From Betaproteobacteria bacterium (GTDB taxonomy: Bacteria; Pseudomonadota; Gammaproteobacteria; Burkholderiales; SHXO01): a stretch of DNA of 64,000 nucleotides. The stretch is from contig JANXRW010000126.1 of NCBI GenBank assembly GCA_025356655.1, forward strand, positions 18,753-82,752. The letters run 5' to 3'. The position numbers and the translations under genes are program-made. Positions 1-10,700 of the stretch are shown in pieces. The notes beneath the pieces were generated by a model. It was given only the letters and a program-made list of their open reading frames with translations. It was not told the origin of the DNA and made no database searches. Position 1 is the first letter of the stretch, and the number at the start of each line of letters is the position of its first letter.

Positions 1-633
1 ATCGGTGCCTTTCGGGCCCTGCCGGTGTATGGGCAGGGTGCCCCCACCCGGGTGTTCGCCGTGGACAGCACCGTGGGAACGGACTTTACGCCGGGTCCCT
101 TGCAGAGCACGGGCAGGCCCATGGATGTGGCGGTGAAGGGGCAGGGATTCATCGCCGTGCAGGGCGCGGACGGCAAGGAGGCGTATACGCGCGACGGCGC
201 GCTCGAGCTCAACGCCAACGGTAACCTGCAGACGCGCCAGGGCCTCAATGTGCTGGGAGAGCGCGGCCCCATTGTCGTGGCGCCCAACACGATCGTAACC
301 GTGGGCGCCGATGGCACGGTGTCCACCGTGCCCACCGACGCGGTGCCGAGCACCCCCACCATCGTAGGCCAAATCAAGCGGGTCAATCCGGCGCAGAAGT
401 CGCTCGCCAAGGGTACCGACGGGCTCTTTCGTCAGACGGACGGCAAGGTGGCAAATGCTGACCCTACGGTGTCGCTCGCCACGGGCGTGCTCGAAGGCAG
501 CAACGTGAGTATGGCCGATGCGCTGGTGGGCATGATCACCCAGGCACGCCAGTTCGAGACGCAAATCAAGCTGCTGCAGAACGCCGAGACCAATGACAGG
601 AGCTGGGACCAGGTCCTGAACCTGGCCGGCTGA
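1..633 (+). CDS. flgF: FlgF, flagellar proximal rod protein (5' end outside window)
   Basis: FlgF is one of the rod proteins of the flagellar basal body, assembled outside the inner membrane after export by the flagellar type III system. The reading frame is open from base 1 and already codes for mature FlgF sequence (the [11 protein letters not shown] stretch lies just after the usual N-terminal rod helix), so the true start is upstream of the window. The GTG at 25 is in frame but internal. The visible part has the FlgF/G family signature around [14 protein letters not shown] and the conserved C-terminal helix [18 protein letters not shown]. It stops with TGA 38 bases before flgG. The order flgF-flgG-flgH-flgI-flgJ-flgK-flgL is the canonical flg operon order. 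Identification is confident from sequence and context. Confidence 0.93.
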   Translation: MGAFRALPVYGQGAPTRVFAVDSTVGTDFTPGPLQSTGRPMDVAVKGQGFIAVQGADGKEAYTRDGALELNANGNLQTRQGLNVLGERGPIVVAPNTIVTVGADGTVSTVPTDAVPSTPTIVGQIKRVNPAQKSLAKGTDGLFRQTDGKVANADPTVSLATGVLEGSNVSMADALVGMITQARQFETQIKLLQNAETNDRSWDQVLNLAG

Positions 634-671
634 CCCTCCCTTCCCCGATCGATTTCCTCCAAGGATTTATC

Positions 672-1454
672 GTGATCAGATCACTGTGGATTGCCAAGAC
701 CGGGCTCGAAGCCCAGCAGATGAACGTCGACGTGATCTCCAACAACCTCGCCAACGTCAGCACGAACGGCTTCAAGAAGCAGCGCGCGGTATTCCAGGAC
801 CTGCTCTACCAGACCCTGCGCCAACCCGGTGCACAGTCCTCGCAGAGCACCCAGTATCCCTCGGGCCTGCAGATTGGCACGGGCGCGCAGCCGGCTGCCA
901 CGGTGCGCAATTTCCAAAATGGCAACCTACAGCAGACCGGCAACTCCCTGGACGTGGCCATCAACGGCGCGGGATTCTTCCAGGTCACCCTGCCGGACGG
1001 CACCACGGGCTACACCCGGGACGGGTCCTTCCAACTCGACAACACGGGTCAGATCGTGACCGCCACGGGCTACCCCTTAAACCCGGCCATCGTCATTCCT
1101 TCCAACGCCACGACGACGACCATCGGCTCCGATGGCACCGTCACGGTGGTGCAACCCGGCAGCGCCACCCCGGTGACCCTGGGCCAGATCCAACTCGCGC
1201 TCTTCATCAACCCGGCTGGCCTGCAGAGCCTGGGGCAGAACTTGTTCCAGGAGACCGCCGCCTCCGGCAGCGCTGCCCCCAACGCGCCTGGCACCAGTGG
1301 GCTGGGTGTGCTCAACCAGGGCTTCGTGGAAACCTCCAACGTGAGCGTCACGGAGGAGTTGGTGAACCTGATCTCCGCCCAGCGTGCCTTCGAGGTCAAT
1401 TCCAAAGCCGTCACCACCTCGGACCAGATGCTCCAACGCCTCACCCAGATGTAA
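672..1454 (+). CDS. flgG: FlgG, flagellar distal rod protein
   Basis: FlgG builds the distal rod that passes through the peptidoglycan and outer membrane rings. The 260-residue product has the usual length. The N-terminus carries the rod/hook signature (LDAQQMN-like [20 protein letters not shown] at about residues 10-29), the middle has the paralogue motif [14 protein letters not shown], and the C-terminus ends in the helix [22 protein letters not shown] that packs into the rod. The start is a GTG preceded by AAGGA (660-664). It is followed 9 bases later by flgH. No anomaly is seen. Confidence 0.97.
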   Translation: MIRSLWIAKTGLEAQQMNVDVISNNLANVSTNGFKKQRAVFQDLLYQTLRQPGAQSSQSTQYPSGLQIGTGAQPAATVRNFQNGNLQQTGNSLDVAINGAGFFQVTLPDGTTGYTRDGSFQLDNTGQIVTATGYPLNPAIVIPSNATTTTIGSDGTVTVVQPGSATPVTLGQIQLALFINPAGLQSLGQNLFQETAASGSAAPNAPGTSGLGVLNQGFVETSNVSVTEELVNLISAQRAFEVNSKAVTTSDQMLQRLTQM

Positions 1455-1463
1455 GGATTAACC

Positions 1464-2159
1464 ATGAAGCCCGCCCGCAAGCCCGCTGTGCCCGGCACCT
1501 CCGCCCTTGCCGCGCTCTCCGCGTTGGCACTCGCGGGTTGCGCCATGACGACACCGCCCGCCACCACCCACCAACCCATGAGCGCGCGCCCGGTGAGCAC
1601 CCGGGTCGCGGTCGTCAACCCGGGTTCCATTTACCAACCGGGATCAGCCTCCCTAGTGGTGTTCGAGGACCGGCGCGCAGCCGCCGTGGGCGACACGCTC
1701 ACCGTCGTCATTTCCGAGAAGACCTCGGCGGCCAAGAAGGCCAGCGCCGACGCCAACCACAGCGGATCCACCTCGCTCAAGGTGCCGACGCTCAGCAAGG
1801 TCCTGGGCAAGAATTTCGCCGGCGCGGACGTGGAGGCAGCCTCGAAGAGCACCTTTGCTGGGGGCGGTGACGCGGCTAGTAACAACACTTTTACCGGCAA
1901 CCTGGGCGTCACCGTGATCGACGTCTACCCCAACGGAAACCTGCTGGTGTCGGGCGAGAAGCAGGTAACCATCAATCAGGGTACGGAATACATCCGCTTC
2001 TCTGGCGTGGTCAACCCCACGACCATTAGTTCCACCAACACGGTGATTTCCACCAACGTCGCCGATGCGCGCATCGAGTATCGCGGCACGGGATACATGG
2101 ACGAAGCCCAGACCATGGGCTGGGCTTCGCGCGCCCTCATGTCCGTCTGGCCCTTCTAA
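1464..2159 (+). CDS. flgH: FlgH, flagellar L-ring lipoprotein
   Basis: FlgH forms the L ring, the bushing around the rod in the outer membrane. The 231-residue precursor starts with a lipoprotein signal peptide whose lipobox LALAGC puts the lipidated cysteine at residue 26. Family motifs are visible: GSIYQPGSASLVVFEDRRAA with GDTLTVVISE after it, the VYPNGNLLVSGEKQV block in the middle, and the C-terminal YRGTGYMDEAQTMGWASR. Start ATG is preceded by AAGGA. It lies between flgG and flgI as expected. Function is assigned from the family and operon position. Confidence 0.97.
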   Translation: MKPARKPAVPGTSALAALSALALAGCAMTTPPATTHQPMSARPVSTRVAVVNPGSIYQPGSASLVVFEDRRAAAVGDTLTVVISEKTSAAKKASADANHSGSTSLKVPTLSKVLGKNFAGADVEAASKSTFAGGGDAASNNTFTGNLGVTVIDVYPNGNLLVSGEKQVTINQGTEYIRFSGVVNPTTISSTNTVISTNVADARIEYRGTGYMDEAQTMGWASRALMSVWPF

Positions 2160-2181
2160 AGCTTTCCGGAGAACGCACCGC

Positions 2182-3306
2182 ATGAACCCTCATTCCCGCT
2201 CTCTTCTCGCTGCGCTCGTCCTGTTCCTCGCCGCCATCGCGGGTGCACTGGTGTCCCAGCCCGCGCGCTCGGAATCCATCCGTGATCTGACCCAAACCGA
2301 TGGGGTACGCCAGAACCAGTTGCTGGGCTATGGTCTGGTGGTGGGGCTCGATGGCACCGGAGACCAGACCACGCAGACGCCTTTCACCGTGCAAGCCATC
2401 CTGAGCATGCTGGCGCAGTATGGGGTGAATCTCTCGGTGTCCTCACTACAACTGAAAAACGTCGCGGCGGTCATGGTCACCGCCATGTTGCCGCCCTTCG
2501 CGCAGCCCGGGCACCCCATCGACGTCACCGTATCCTCCCTGGGCAACGCCAAGAGCCTGCGTGGGGGTACGCTGGTGCTCACGCCCCTGAAGGGGGCCGA
2601 TGCCAAGGTCTATGCCGTTGCCCAGGGCAATGTCCTGGTGCCGGGGGCTGGCGCTTCAGCAGGCGGAAGCAGCGTGCAGGTGAACCAGTTGGCCGTGGGT
2701 CGCATCCCGTCCGGTGCCACCGTGGAGCGCACCGTGGATACGCCCGTGGGGCAGGGCGACTATGTGTTTCTGGGGGTCAAGGCGGCAGATTTCACCACGG
2801 CACTGCGCATCGTCGACCGGATCAACAGCGCCTTCGGCGCGAACACTGCCAGCGCCCTGGACGCGCGGCGCATCCAAGTGCGTGCGCCGGTGAATCCGTC
2901 GCAGCGCGTGGAGTTCCTCTCACGCCTGGAGAACCTCTCGGTGGTGCCCGCCGATGCACCGGCCCGAGTGATCGTGAACTCCCGCACGGGCTCGGTGGTG
3001 ATGAACCAACTGGTGCGTATTTCCGAGTGTGCGGTTGCCCACGGCAGCCTGACCGTCACCGTGTCTGCGGAGCCCAAGGTGAGCCAGCCCAACGCCTTGT
3101 CCAACGGAACGACGGTTGCCACTGAGCAAGCCCAGGTGGAAATCAAGAATGGCAAGGCGCAGATGGTCCTAGTCCCGGCCGCAGCGCGCCTGGCGGACAT
3201 CGTCGGGGCTTTGAATGCCGTGGGTGCGACCCCGATCGATCTGCTGTCGATCCTCCAGGCCATGAAGGCAGCGGGCGCCCTGAAAGCGGATCTGGAGATC
3301 ATCTGA
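2182..3306 (+). CDS. flgI: FlgI, flagellar P-ring protein
   Basis: FlgI makes the P ring in the peptidoglycan layer and is exported by Sec. The product is 374 residues, normal for FlgI. The open frame extends upstream into flgH, but the ATG at 2182 is chosen because it follows a purine-rich GGAGAACG box and begins a good signal peptide (residues 1 to about 34, ending near QPARSE). Mature sequence then starts with ESIRDLTQTDGVRQNQL and contains LVVGLDGTGDQT, both classic for FlgI. The C-terminus ends in DLLSILQAMKAAGALKADLEII. Its TGA overlaps the flgJ ATG by one base (TGATG), indicating translational coupling. Confidence 0.97.
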   Translation: MNPHSRSLLAALVLFLAAIAGALVSQPARSESIRDLTQTDGVRQNQLLGYGLVVGLDGTGDQTTQTPFTVQAILSMLAQYGVNLSVSSLQLKNVAAVMVTAMLPPFAQPGHPIDVTVSSLGNAKSLRGGTLVLTPLKGADAKVYAVAQGNVLVPGAGASAGGSSVQVNQLAVGRIPSGATVERTVDTPVGQGDYVFLGVKAADFTTALRIVDRINSAFGANTASALDARRIQVRAPVNPSQRVEFLSRLENLSVVPADAPARVIVNSRTGSVVMNQLVRISECAVAHGSLTVTVSAEPKVSQPNALSNGTTVATEQAQVEIKNGKAQMVLVPAAARLADIVGALNAVGATPIDLLSILQAMKAAGALKADLEII

Positions 3307-3659
3307 TGGATGCCGGTACAGGCGTCGCCGCACCCGTGTCCGGCCTTGCCGCCGATCCGCGTTCACTCGCGGCATTGGGTCGCGACGCTCGCGCCGACAC
3401 GCCCGAGGCCCGGCGCAAGGTTGCTGTCCAATTCGAGGCGCTGTTCATGGATCAGCTCGTGCGGCGCATGCGCGCCACCGCCCCGGGCGAGACGCCCATG
3501 GACAACGCCGGTACCCGCATGTTCCGCGAACTGCTCGACCAGGAGACGGCGCGCACGATGGCCGAGCACGGCGGCATTGGCCTCGCGGACATGCTGGTAC
3601 GGCAGTTGGGCGGGGCGCACGCCGCGGTACCCCTGCAGAAATTGCCGAGGCAGCCGTAA
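3306..3659 (+). CDS. flgJ: FlgJ, rod-cap scaffold, single-domain form without muramidase
   Basis: FlgJ caps the growing rod. The 117 residues match the N-terminal rod-binding domain only: the core ARRKVAVQFEALFMDQLVRRMRAT (about 35-58) and the following MFRELLDQETARTMAEHGGIGLADMLVRQL. In beta- and gammaproteobacteria FlgJ normally carries a second, C-terminal glucosaminidase domain of about 150 residues that opens the peptidoglycan; here the gene stops with TAA 27 bases before flgK and no such domain follows in any frame. Single-domain FlgJ is known from other groups, where a separate hydrolase does the job. That enzyme is not in this window. The start overlaps the end of flgI. Confidence 0.92.
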   Translation: MDAGTGVAAPVSGLAADPRSLAALGRDARADTPEARRKVAVQFEALFMDQLVRRMRATAPGETPMDNAGTRMFRELLDQETARTMAEHGGIGLADMLVRQLGGAHAAVPLQKLPRQP

Positions 3660-3686
3660 ATTGGATCAGCCGCAGAGGAATACGCC

Positions 3687-5645
3687 ATGACCGGAAGTGT
3701 GTTCGCGATCGGCCTCACCGGGCTCAACGCTGCCCAGGCGGGCCTCCTGGTAACAAGCCACAACATCGCCAACGCGGGTACCGCGGGTTACCACCGGCAG
3801 TCGGCCGTCCTCACCACGCCGCTGCCGCAGAACGAAGGTGTGGGCTTCATCGGCAAGGGCGTCGTGGTGGACACGGTGCGCCGCGCCTACAGCAATTTCC
3901 TGGATAACTCCGTTCTACAGTCCCAGTCGCAGCAGGGCTACTTACAGGCCTTCAACGACCAGATCACGCAGGTAGACAATCTGCTGGCCGACCCTTCCGC
4001 GGGGCTCTCGCCGGCGGTGCAGGACTTCTTCTCCGGGGTGCAGGACGTGGCCACCAATCCGGCGGCTGTTCCTTCGCGCCAAGCATTGATCAGCAGTGGC
4101 CAGGCTCTGGTGTCGCGGTTTCATGTGGTGCAGTCCCGCCTGGCGGACATCCAGTCCGGGGTCAACTCTCAGATCTCGGACTCGGTCACCACCATCAACG
4201 GGCTCAGCACCCAGTTGGCCACACTGAACACCCAGATCACCGCGGCCACCACCAATGCGAGCCAGCCGCCCAATGACCTGCTCGACCAACGCGATCAACT
4301 GGTCTCCCAGTTGAACCAATTGGTGCGCGCCTCGGTGGTGAAGGATACCAACGGCTCCTATAGCGTTTTCATTGGTGCAGGCCAGTCCCTGGTACTGGGC
4401 AATCAGTCCTTCCAACTGGTCTCGCAGCCATCGGCCACGGACCCGCAGAACAACGCCGTACTGCTCAAGACCGCCGGGGGCGCGCTTCCCATTGCCTCCA
4501 AGGACCTCCAGGGCGGCCAGTTGGGCGGCCTGCTCGACTTCCAATCCAACGCGCTGGAGACTACGCAGAACCAATTGGGCCGCGTGGCGTTGGTCCTGGC
4601 CCAGTCCTTCAACGACCAGCACAAGCTGGGCCAGGACCTCAACGGGAACCTGGGCGGGAACTTCTTTTCCGTGCCCGCGCCCGCGGTCAACGGTAGTTCG
4701 CTCAACCAGGGCACCGCCGTGGTGAGCGCCGCCGTGTCCAACGCCGGTGCCCTCACTGCCTCGGATTACCAACTGGATTTCAATGCCGGCAGTTACACCC
4801 TGCGTCGAATCTCGGACAACCAGACGACGGCCATTGCCCCGGGGGCTTTCCCGACCACCATCGACGGGCTGACGTTGAACATCGCCTCGGGTGCGCCGAC
4901 CAATGGCGACAGCTTCCTCATCCAGCCTACTCGGTACGGCGCGCGCGATATTGCCGTGAGTATCAGCGACCCGGCGCTCATCGCGGCGGCGGCCCCGCTG
5001 CGCACCGCAGCTAAAACCTCCAATGTGGGCAGCGCGACCATCAGCGCGGGCACTGCCGTGGACACCACCAACGCGGCTTTTGCCACTCCTGGGACGCTCA
5101 CCCCGCCGGTGTTGATCCAGTTCACCAGTGCGGTGCAATACTCTGTGTTCGACAACACCAACCCCGCCGCCCCGGTGCTCCTGCAGGGGGCGGTCCCCTA
5201 CAACCCGCAGGGCACCAATGCGGTGTTTCCCACGGCGGGCGGGGCCGACTACGGCTACCGCATCGACCTGACCGGGCAGGCGTCGACGGGGGATGCGTTC
5301 ACCGTGGGCGGGAACCCCGGGGCAGTGGCGGACAACCGCAATGCCCTCCTGCTCGCTTCCCTACAAACCAAGAACACGGTGGCCGCGGGGACCACGACCT
5401 TTCAGGGGGCCTACAGCCAATCCGTGTCCGCGGTGGGAAGTCAGGCGCGCGAGATCTCCGTGCAGCTCGCCGCCCAGAACAGCCTGGTGGAGCAAACGCA
5501 GTTGGCGCAGCAGAGCTATTCCGGCGTCAACTTAGACGAGGAGGCCGCCAACTTGATCAAGTTCCAGCAGGCCTATCAAGCCTCGGCCAAGGTACTGCAG
5601 ATCGCATCGACCCTGTTCAACTCCATACTGAGCCTAGGCCAATGA
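3687..5645 (+). CDS. flgK: FlgK, hook-filament junction protein 1
   Basis: FlgK is the first hook-associated protein, joining hook to filament. At 652 residues it is of usual size for the larger FlgK forms. The N-terminal signature is clear (FAIGLTGLNAAQAGLLVTSHNIANAGTAGYHRQ at about 6-38), as is the C-terminal helical region (GVNLDEEAANLIKFQQAYQASAKVLQI) which forms the D0 coiled coil with the N-terminus. The variable middle part is a Thr/Ala-rich surface domain. A purine-rich box (GAGGAA) precedes the ATG. The stop codon overlaps the flgL start (ATGA). Confidence 0.96.
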   Translation: MTGSVFAIGLTGLNAAQAGLLVTSHNIANAGTAGYHRQSAVLTTPLPQNEGVGFIGKGVVVDTVRRAYSNFLDNSVLQSQSQQGYLQAFNDQITQVDNLLADPSAGLSPAVQDFFSGVQDVATNPAAVPSRQALISSGQALVSRFHVVQSRLADIQSGVNSQISDSVTTINGLSTQLATLNTQITAATTNASQPPNDLLDQRDQLVSQLNQLVRASVVKDTNGSYSVFIGAGQSLVLGNQSFQLVSQPSATDPQNNAVLLKTAGGALPIASKDLQGGQLGGLLDFQSNALETTQNQLGRVALVLAQSFNDQHKLGQDLNGNLGGNFFSVPAPAVNGSSLNQGTAVVSAAVSNAGALTASDYQLDFNAGSYTLRRISDNQTTAIAPGAFPTTIDGLTLNIASGAPTNGDSFLIQPTRYGARDIAVSISDPALIAAAAPLRTAAKTSNVGSATISAGTAVDTTNAAFATPGTLTPPVLIQFTSAVQYSVFDNTNPAAPVLLQGAVPYNPQGTNAVFPTAGGADYGYRIDLTGQASTGDAFTVGGNPGAVADNRNALLLASLQTKNTVAAGTTTFQGAYSQSVSAVGSQAREISVQLAAQNSLVEQTQLAQQSYSGVNLDEEAANLIKFQQAYQASAKVLQIASTLFNSILSLGQ

Positions 5646-6949
5646 TCCGACTCGCCACATCGTCGCTGTTCGAACAGGGGATCAACCAAATCACCAGCCA
5701 GTCCGCTCTGCTGGGCCAGACTCAGAATCAGCTCTCGACGGGCCGACGGGTGCTCACCCCCGCGGACGACCCGCTGGCCGCGGCGCGTTCCTTGGACCTG
5801 TCGCAGGCCAAATCCATCAACGATCAGTACAGCCGTAACATCGACGCCGCGACGGGCGGCCTGAGTGCGAGCGAAACCGCCCTGGCTACCGTCACCACGA
5901 TCTTGCAGAACGTAAAGACCTTGGCTGTGAACGCGGGCGACGCCGCGCTCTCGCCCAACGAACTGGCATCGCTCGCCAACGAGGTGCAGGCCAACTACCA
6001 GGAACTCCTGGGCCAGGCCAACGCCACCGACGGCAATGGCCAGTACTTGTTCTCCGGGTACCAGGGATCCACCCCCGCTTTCAGTCAGACCGGGCAGGGC
6101 ACGGTGGCCTACAACGGCGACCAGGGCGCACGCCTGGCGCAGATTTCCGCGGGGCGCCAGATCCCCGTATCCCTGTCCGGAAGCGACGTCTTCCAACTCG
6201 ACCGCAACGGCAACGGAACCTTCGTCACGGCCGCGGCTGGCGCCAATACGGGCACGGGCATCGTCAGCCCGGGAGCGGTGACCAACGCGGCGGCCTGGAA
6301 CGGCGTTGGAAACCCAAAGGATTTCAGCGTGAAGTTCTTCGTGGACAACACGCAGAACCCGCCCGTCACCACCTATGACCTTATCGACAATGTCAACAAC
6401 GTCTCACTGGAGACGGGCGCGGCGTCAGCGGCAGGGCCTTACCTGCGGACCTTCACGCCAGGGGCGAGCATTAGCCTTGCCACCCAGGCCCCTCCCGACA
6501 CCAATCCAGCCGCCTTCGACTTTGGGGCGAGCCTGGATGTGACCGGGGCACCAGCCACGGGCGACACTTTTTCGGTGAAGGGCAGTAGCAACGTGGACCT
6601 CTTCAGCACGCTCTCCGCTCTGGTGAGCGCGCTGAAGAGCGCCACCCCGGGTGCGGCTCCCCAGGCTGGGCTCACCAATTCGCTGAACACGGCGCTGTCG
6701 AACCTCGACCTGGGGCTCACCAACGTGTTGCGCGTGCGCGCAGCCGTGGGTTCCTCGCTGAAGGAACTCGACGACGCCAAGACCACTCAGGGGGATCTAT
6801 CGGTGCAGTACCAGACCTCCATTTCCAAGCTCACGGATCTGGACTACGCCAAGGCGATCAGCGACTTCACCTTTCAGCAGCAGACACTCACCGCCGCCCA
6901 GCAGTCGTTTGCAAAGATCTCCGACCTCACGCTCTTTAAATACCTGTGA
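5642..6949 (+). CDS. flgL: FlgL, hook-filament junction protein 2
   Basis: FlgL is the second hook-filament junction protein and a flagellin homologue. The 435-residue product begins with the flagellin-like helix (RLATSSLFEQGINQITSQSA then LSTGRRVLTPADDPLAAARSLDLSQAK) and ends with the matching C-terminal helix (YQTSISKLTDLDYAKAISDFTFQQQTLTAAQQSFAKISDLTLFKYL). Translation is coupled to flgK by an ATGA overlap. It ends the flagellar operon: 15 bases later the minus-strand serB ends. The middle domain is variable, which is normal for the family. Confidence 0.96.
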   Translation: MIRLATSSLFEQGINQITSQSALLGQTQNQLSTGRRVLTPADDPLAAARSLDLSQAKSINDQYSRNIDAATGGLSASETALATVTTILQNVKTLAVNAGDAALSPNELASLANEVQANYQELLGQANATDGNGQYLFSGYQGSTPAFSQTGQGTVAYNGDQGARLAQISAGRQIPVSLSGSDVFQLDRNGNGTFVTAAAGANTGTGIVSPGAVTNAAAWNGVGNPKDFSVKFFVDNTQNPPVTTYDLIDNVNNVSLETGAASAAGPYLRTFTPGASISLATQAPPDTNPAAFDFGASLDVTGAPATGDTFSVKGSSNVDLFSTLSALVSALKSATPGAAPQAGLTNSLNTALSNLDLGLTNVLRVRAAVGSSLKELDDAKTTQGDLSVQYQTSISKLTDLDYAKAISDFTFQQQTLTAAQQSFAKISDLTLFKYL

Positions 6950-6964
6950 GCGCGCGCGAGCCAA

Positions 6965-7795
6965 TCATTCGAAGAGGTTAAGGATCGCGTCGAGCCCACC
7001 GTAGTCGATGCAGCAGTGCGCCACCTCGCGCAGCGCGGGCTTGGCGTGGTAGGCGATGCCCAGGCCGGCGGCCTGCAGCATGTGCCGGTCATTGGCGCCA
7101 TCGCCCACGGCTACCACGTCCGCTCGGGCCACACCCAGGCGCGCGGCCAGCGACGCCACGGCGGTGGCCTTGGCCGGCCCATCCACGATCGCACCGTGGA
7201 GCGCACCGGTGAGCCGCCCCTGCAGGATCTCCAATTCGTTGGCGAGGGTTTGGGTGAAGCCCAGTCGCTCGCCCAGTCGCCCGGTGAAGAAGGTGAAGCC
7301 ACCGGACACTAACAACGTAGCCACACCCGCGGCCTGCAGGGCGCCTAGCAACTCTTCTGCACCAGGGTTTAGGCGCAGCCGTTCCTCATAGACGCGAAGG
7401 AGAGCCCTTTCCTCTAGCCCCGCGAGCAAGCCCACGCGGCGGCGCAGACTTTCGCTGAAATCCATCTCCCCGCGCATGGCCGCTTCGGTGATGCGGCTCA
7501 CCGCTTCGCGCAGTCCGTTCTGCGCGGCGATCTCGTCGATGCACTCGATATCGATCAGGGTCGAGTCCATGTCCATGGCGAAGAGGCCCAGCGAGGCCAG
7601 CGGCCGTTGCGCTGGCACCCAGGCAAAATCCAGCCGCTCGCTCGCACACAGGGCTTCCAGCCCCTCGAAGCGTTGCGCGTCACCCAGGCGCCAGGCATGT
7701 GTTCCCACCTGGCGCAGGTCGGCTGCGGCCGCGCGCGCCGCGAGCGCCCTCGCCCGTTCCGCAGATAGCCTCCGGCCCTGGATCACCAGATCCAT
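6965..7795 (-). CDS. serB: SerB, phosphoserine phosphatase
   Basis: SerB hydrolyses O-phosphoserine to serine in the last step of serine biosynthesis in the cytoplasm. It belongs to the HAD superfamily. The 276 residues show all four HAD motifs: DMDST at 75-79 with the nucleophile and acid Asp, LLVSGGF for the phosphate-binding Ser, the Lys in DGPAKA, and VAVGDGANDRHML near the C-terminus for Mg2+. The N-terminal 70 residues are a short leader instead of a well-preserved ACT domain. One base separates it from mfd upstream, so the two are probably cotranscribed. Confidence 0.94.
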   Translation of the reverse strand: MDLVIQGRRLSAERARALAARAAAADLRQVGTHAWRLGDAQRFEGLEALCASERLDFAWVPAQRPLASLGLFAMDMDSTLIDIECIDEIAAQNGLREAVSRITEAAMRGEMDFSESLRRRVGLLAGLEERALLRVYEERLRLNPGAEELLGALQAAGVATLLVSGGFTFFTGRLGERLGFTQTLANELEILQGRLTGALHGAIVDGPAKATAVASLAARLGVARADVVAVGDGANDRHMLQAAGLGIAYHAKPALREVAHCCIDYGGLDAILNLFE

Positions 7796-7796
7796 A

Positions 7797-10700
7797 TCAG
7801 GTCAGCTCCCGAAAGATGTCGGTGAGGCGCTTGACCCGAGCGCGGCTCTCCGGGATTGCCACCTGGAGGCGGAGCCGGTCGGGGCCGTTCATGCGATAGT
7901 CGCGTCCGGATTGCAACAGCGCGATGATGCGGGCGTGGTCCACAGGCGGGTTGGGCATGAACTGCAGTTGCAGGCTGTCCGGGCCGGCGTCGATCTTGAC
8001 GACGCCCAGTGCTCGGGCGAGCAGGCGCAGACGGTGGGTGTCGAACAGCACCAGCGTGGGCTCGGGCGGGAGGCCGAAGCGGTCGGTGAGTTCCTCACGC
8101 AGCGCGTCCAACGCCTCCTGCGTGTCGCAGTTGGCTAGGCGCTTGTAGACCACCAGGCGCTCGTGCACGTCTGCACAGTAGGTGTCGGGCAACAGGGCAG
8201 GGGCGTGCAGGTTGATCTCCGTGGTTACTCCCAGTGGGGCGGTGAGATCCGGCTCTTTACCCGCTTTGAGGGATTTGATCGCCGACTCGAGCATCTCCGA
8301 GTAGAGCGCGAAGCCGATCTCCTGCATTTCCCCGCTCTGGGATTCGCCCAACACCTCACCCGCGCCGCGGATCTCCAGATCGTGCATGGCAAGGAAAAAG
8401 CCCGAGCCCAGTTCCTCCATCATCTGGATCGCCTCGAGGCGCTTCTTCGCCTGGGCGCTCAGCGCCCCTTCCTCGGGCGTCAGCAGGTAGGCGTAGGCTT
8501 GATGGTGGGAGCGACCGACGCGCCCGCGCAGTTGGTGCAACTGGGCCAAGCCGAAGCGATCGGCACGGTTGATGATGATTGTGTTGGCGCTGGCCACGTC
8601 GATGCCGGTCTCGATGATGGTCGTGCACAGCAGCACGGAGAAGCGCTGCTGGTAGAAGTCGCGCATGGCCAGTTCCAGTTCGCGCTCAGGCATCTGGCCG
8701 TGGGCGACGCGGATGCGGGCCTCGGGCACCAGCGCAGCAAGCGCGGCCTCCTGGCGCGCGATGGTCTCGATCTCGTTGTGGACGAAATAAACCTGCCCGC
8801 CGCGTTTGAGTTCGCGCAGGACCGCCTCGCGGATCAGCCCGGGGCTGTCGCGCGAGACGAATGTCTTGATGGACAGGCGCCTCTGCGGCGCCGTGGCGAT
8901 CACAGAGAACTCGCGCAGGCCCTCGAGGGATAGGGCGAGGGTACGGGGAATCGGCGTCGCCGTCAGAGTGAGCACGTCCACCTCGGCGCGCAAGGCCTTG
9001 AGGCGCTCCTTGTGGCGAACGCCGAAGCGGTGTTCCTCGTCGATGATCACCAAGCCCAGGTTGGCGAAGCGCACGCGGTCCTGCACGAGTTTGTGCGTGC
9101 CGATGACGATGTCGACTTTGCCCTCGGCCACCAGCGCGAGGCTCGCGTTCTGCTCCTTCGCCGAGCGGAAACGGGAGAGTTCGGCGATGCGCACGGGCCA
9201 GTCCGCGAAGCGGTCGCTGAAGGTCTGGAAGTGCTGCTCCGCGAGCAGCGTGGTCGGCACGAGTACGGCCACCTGCTTGCCGTCCATGACGGCCACGAAC
9301 GCGCCACGCAGTGCCACCTCGGTCTTGCCGAAGCCGACGTCGCCACAGATGAGACGATCCATGGGGCGCCCACTGGTCATGTCCTTCAATACCGCGTCGA
9401 TGGCCTCCTGCTGGTCGCGCGTCTCCTCGAAGGGGAACCCGTCGCAGAAGGCTTCGTAGTCCTGGGGCTTCAGGCTGAAGGCGTAGCCCTGGCGGGCGGC
9501 GCGCGCGGCGTAGACGTTGAGGAGTTCGGCGGCCGTATCGCGCACCTGCTGGGCCGCCTTGCGCCGGGCCTTCTCCCATTGGCCGCTGCCCAGGCGGTGC
9601 AGCGGGGCAGTCTCGGGTTGCGCGCCACTATATCGGCCGATCACCTGCAACTGGGACACTGGCACGTAGAGCTTGTCGCCGCTGGCGTATTCCAGGGCGA
9701 GGAACTCCATGCTCCCCTCCCCCAGGTCCATATTAGTGAGACCCAGGTAGCGGCCCACGCCGTGGGTGGCGTGCACCACCGGGTCGCCGACCTTGACCTC
9801 GGAGAGGTCACGCAGCATGTTCTCCACCGTGCTCCGGTCGCTGCTGCCCCGGCGGTCTCGGGTGCGTACCTGCCCGGCGTAGAGTTCGTTCTCTGTGATG
9901 ATCGCCAGCCCGTCTCCCGGGGCCAGGAAGCCGGACCCCAGGGCACCCGCGCAGAGCATCAACGGCGGCTGCGCCTCGAGGAAGGCCGCGTAGCCCTCGC
10001 AGGGGACGGGCGCGAGGTCGTGATTGCGCAGGTATTCGGAGAGCGTCTCGCGCCGTCCCAGGCTCTCCGCGCACAGCAATACGCGCCCGGCGAACTGGCC
10101 CAGGAATGCGCGCAGGCGGTGCAAGGGATCTTCTGCACGGCGGTCCACCTGCAGCGGCGGTAGGGGTGCTGTGTCGCAGTGCGCACAGTCAGGCGCCGCC
10201 GCCCCCGGCGCCAGGATGTCCAGGCGGGCGAGCGGCTTCAAGCCCGTGAAAAACTCCTCCACGGTCAGAAAAATTTCAGCCGGGGGCAGCAGCGGGCGCA
10301 GGGCGTCACCGCGCAGGAGCAGGTAACGCGAGTGCGTCTCCGCCCAGAAGGCCTCGGCGGCCGCGCTCACGTCTCCCACCAGGCTTGCGCGGGTGGCCGC
10401 CGGCAGATAGTCGAAGAGGGTTGCGGTCTGCTCGAAAAAGAGCGGAAGGTAGTATTCGACACCCGCCGGAAACAGGCCCTGGCTGACGTCGCGATAGAGT
10501 GGGCTGCGCGACGCGTCTCCTTCGAAGCGCTCGCGGAACTGCCGGCGGAAGAGCCCGCGCGCCGCCTCGTCCGTTGGGAACTCGCGTGCCGGGAGCAGGC
10601 GGACTTCGCCCACCTTGTAGATCGAGCGCTGCGTGTCGGGATCGAAGGCGCGGATGGAGTCGATCTGGTCATCGAGCAGTTCGATGCGGTAGGGCACGGT

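Noticed and set aside
686..1870. Long plus-strand frame of about 394 codons overlapping flgG and flgH
   Set aside because: Pro/Arg/His-rich product in the wrong frame of confirmed flagellar genes; a GC-rich shadow.
3942..5138. Minus-strand frame of about 398 codons opposite flgK
   Set aside because: Composition typical of an antisense shadow, no recognisable similarity; flgK is certain.
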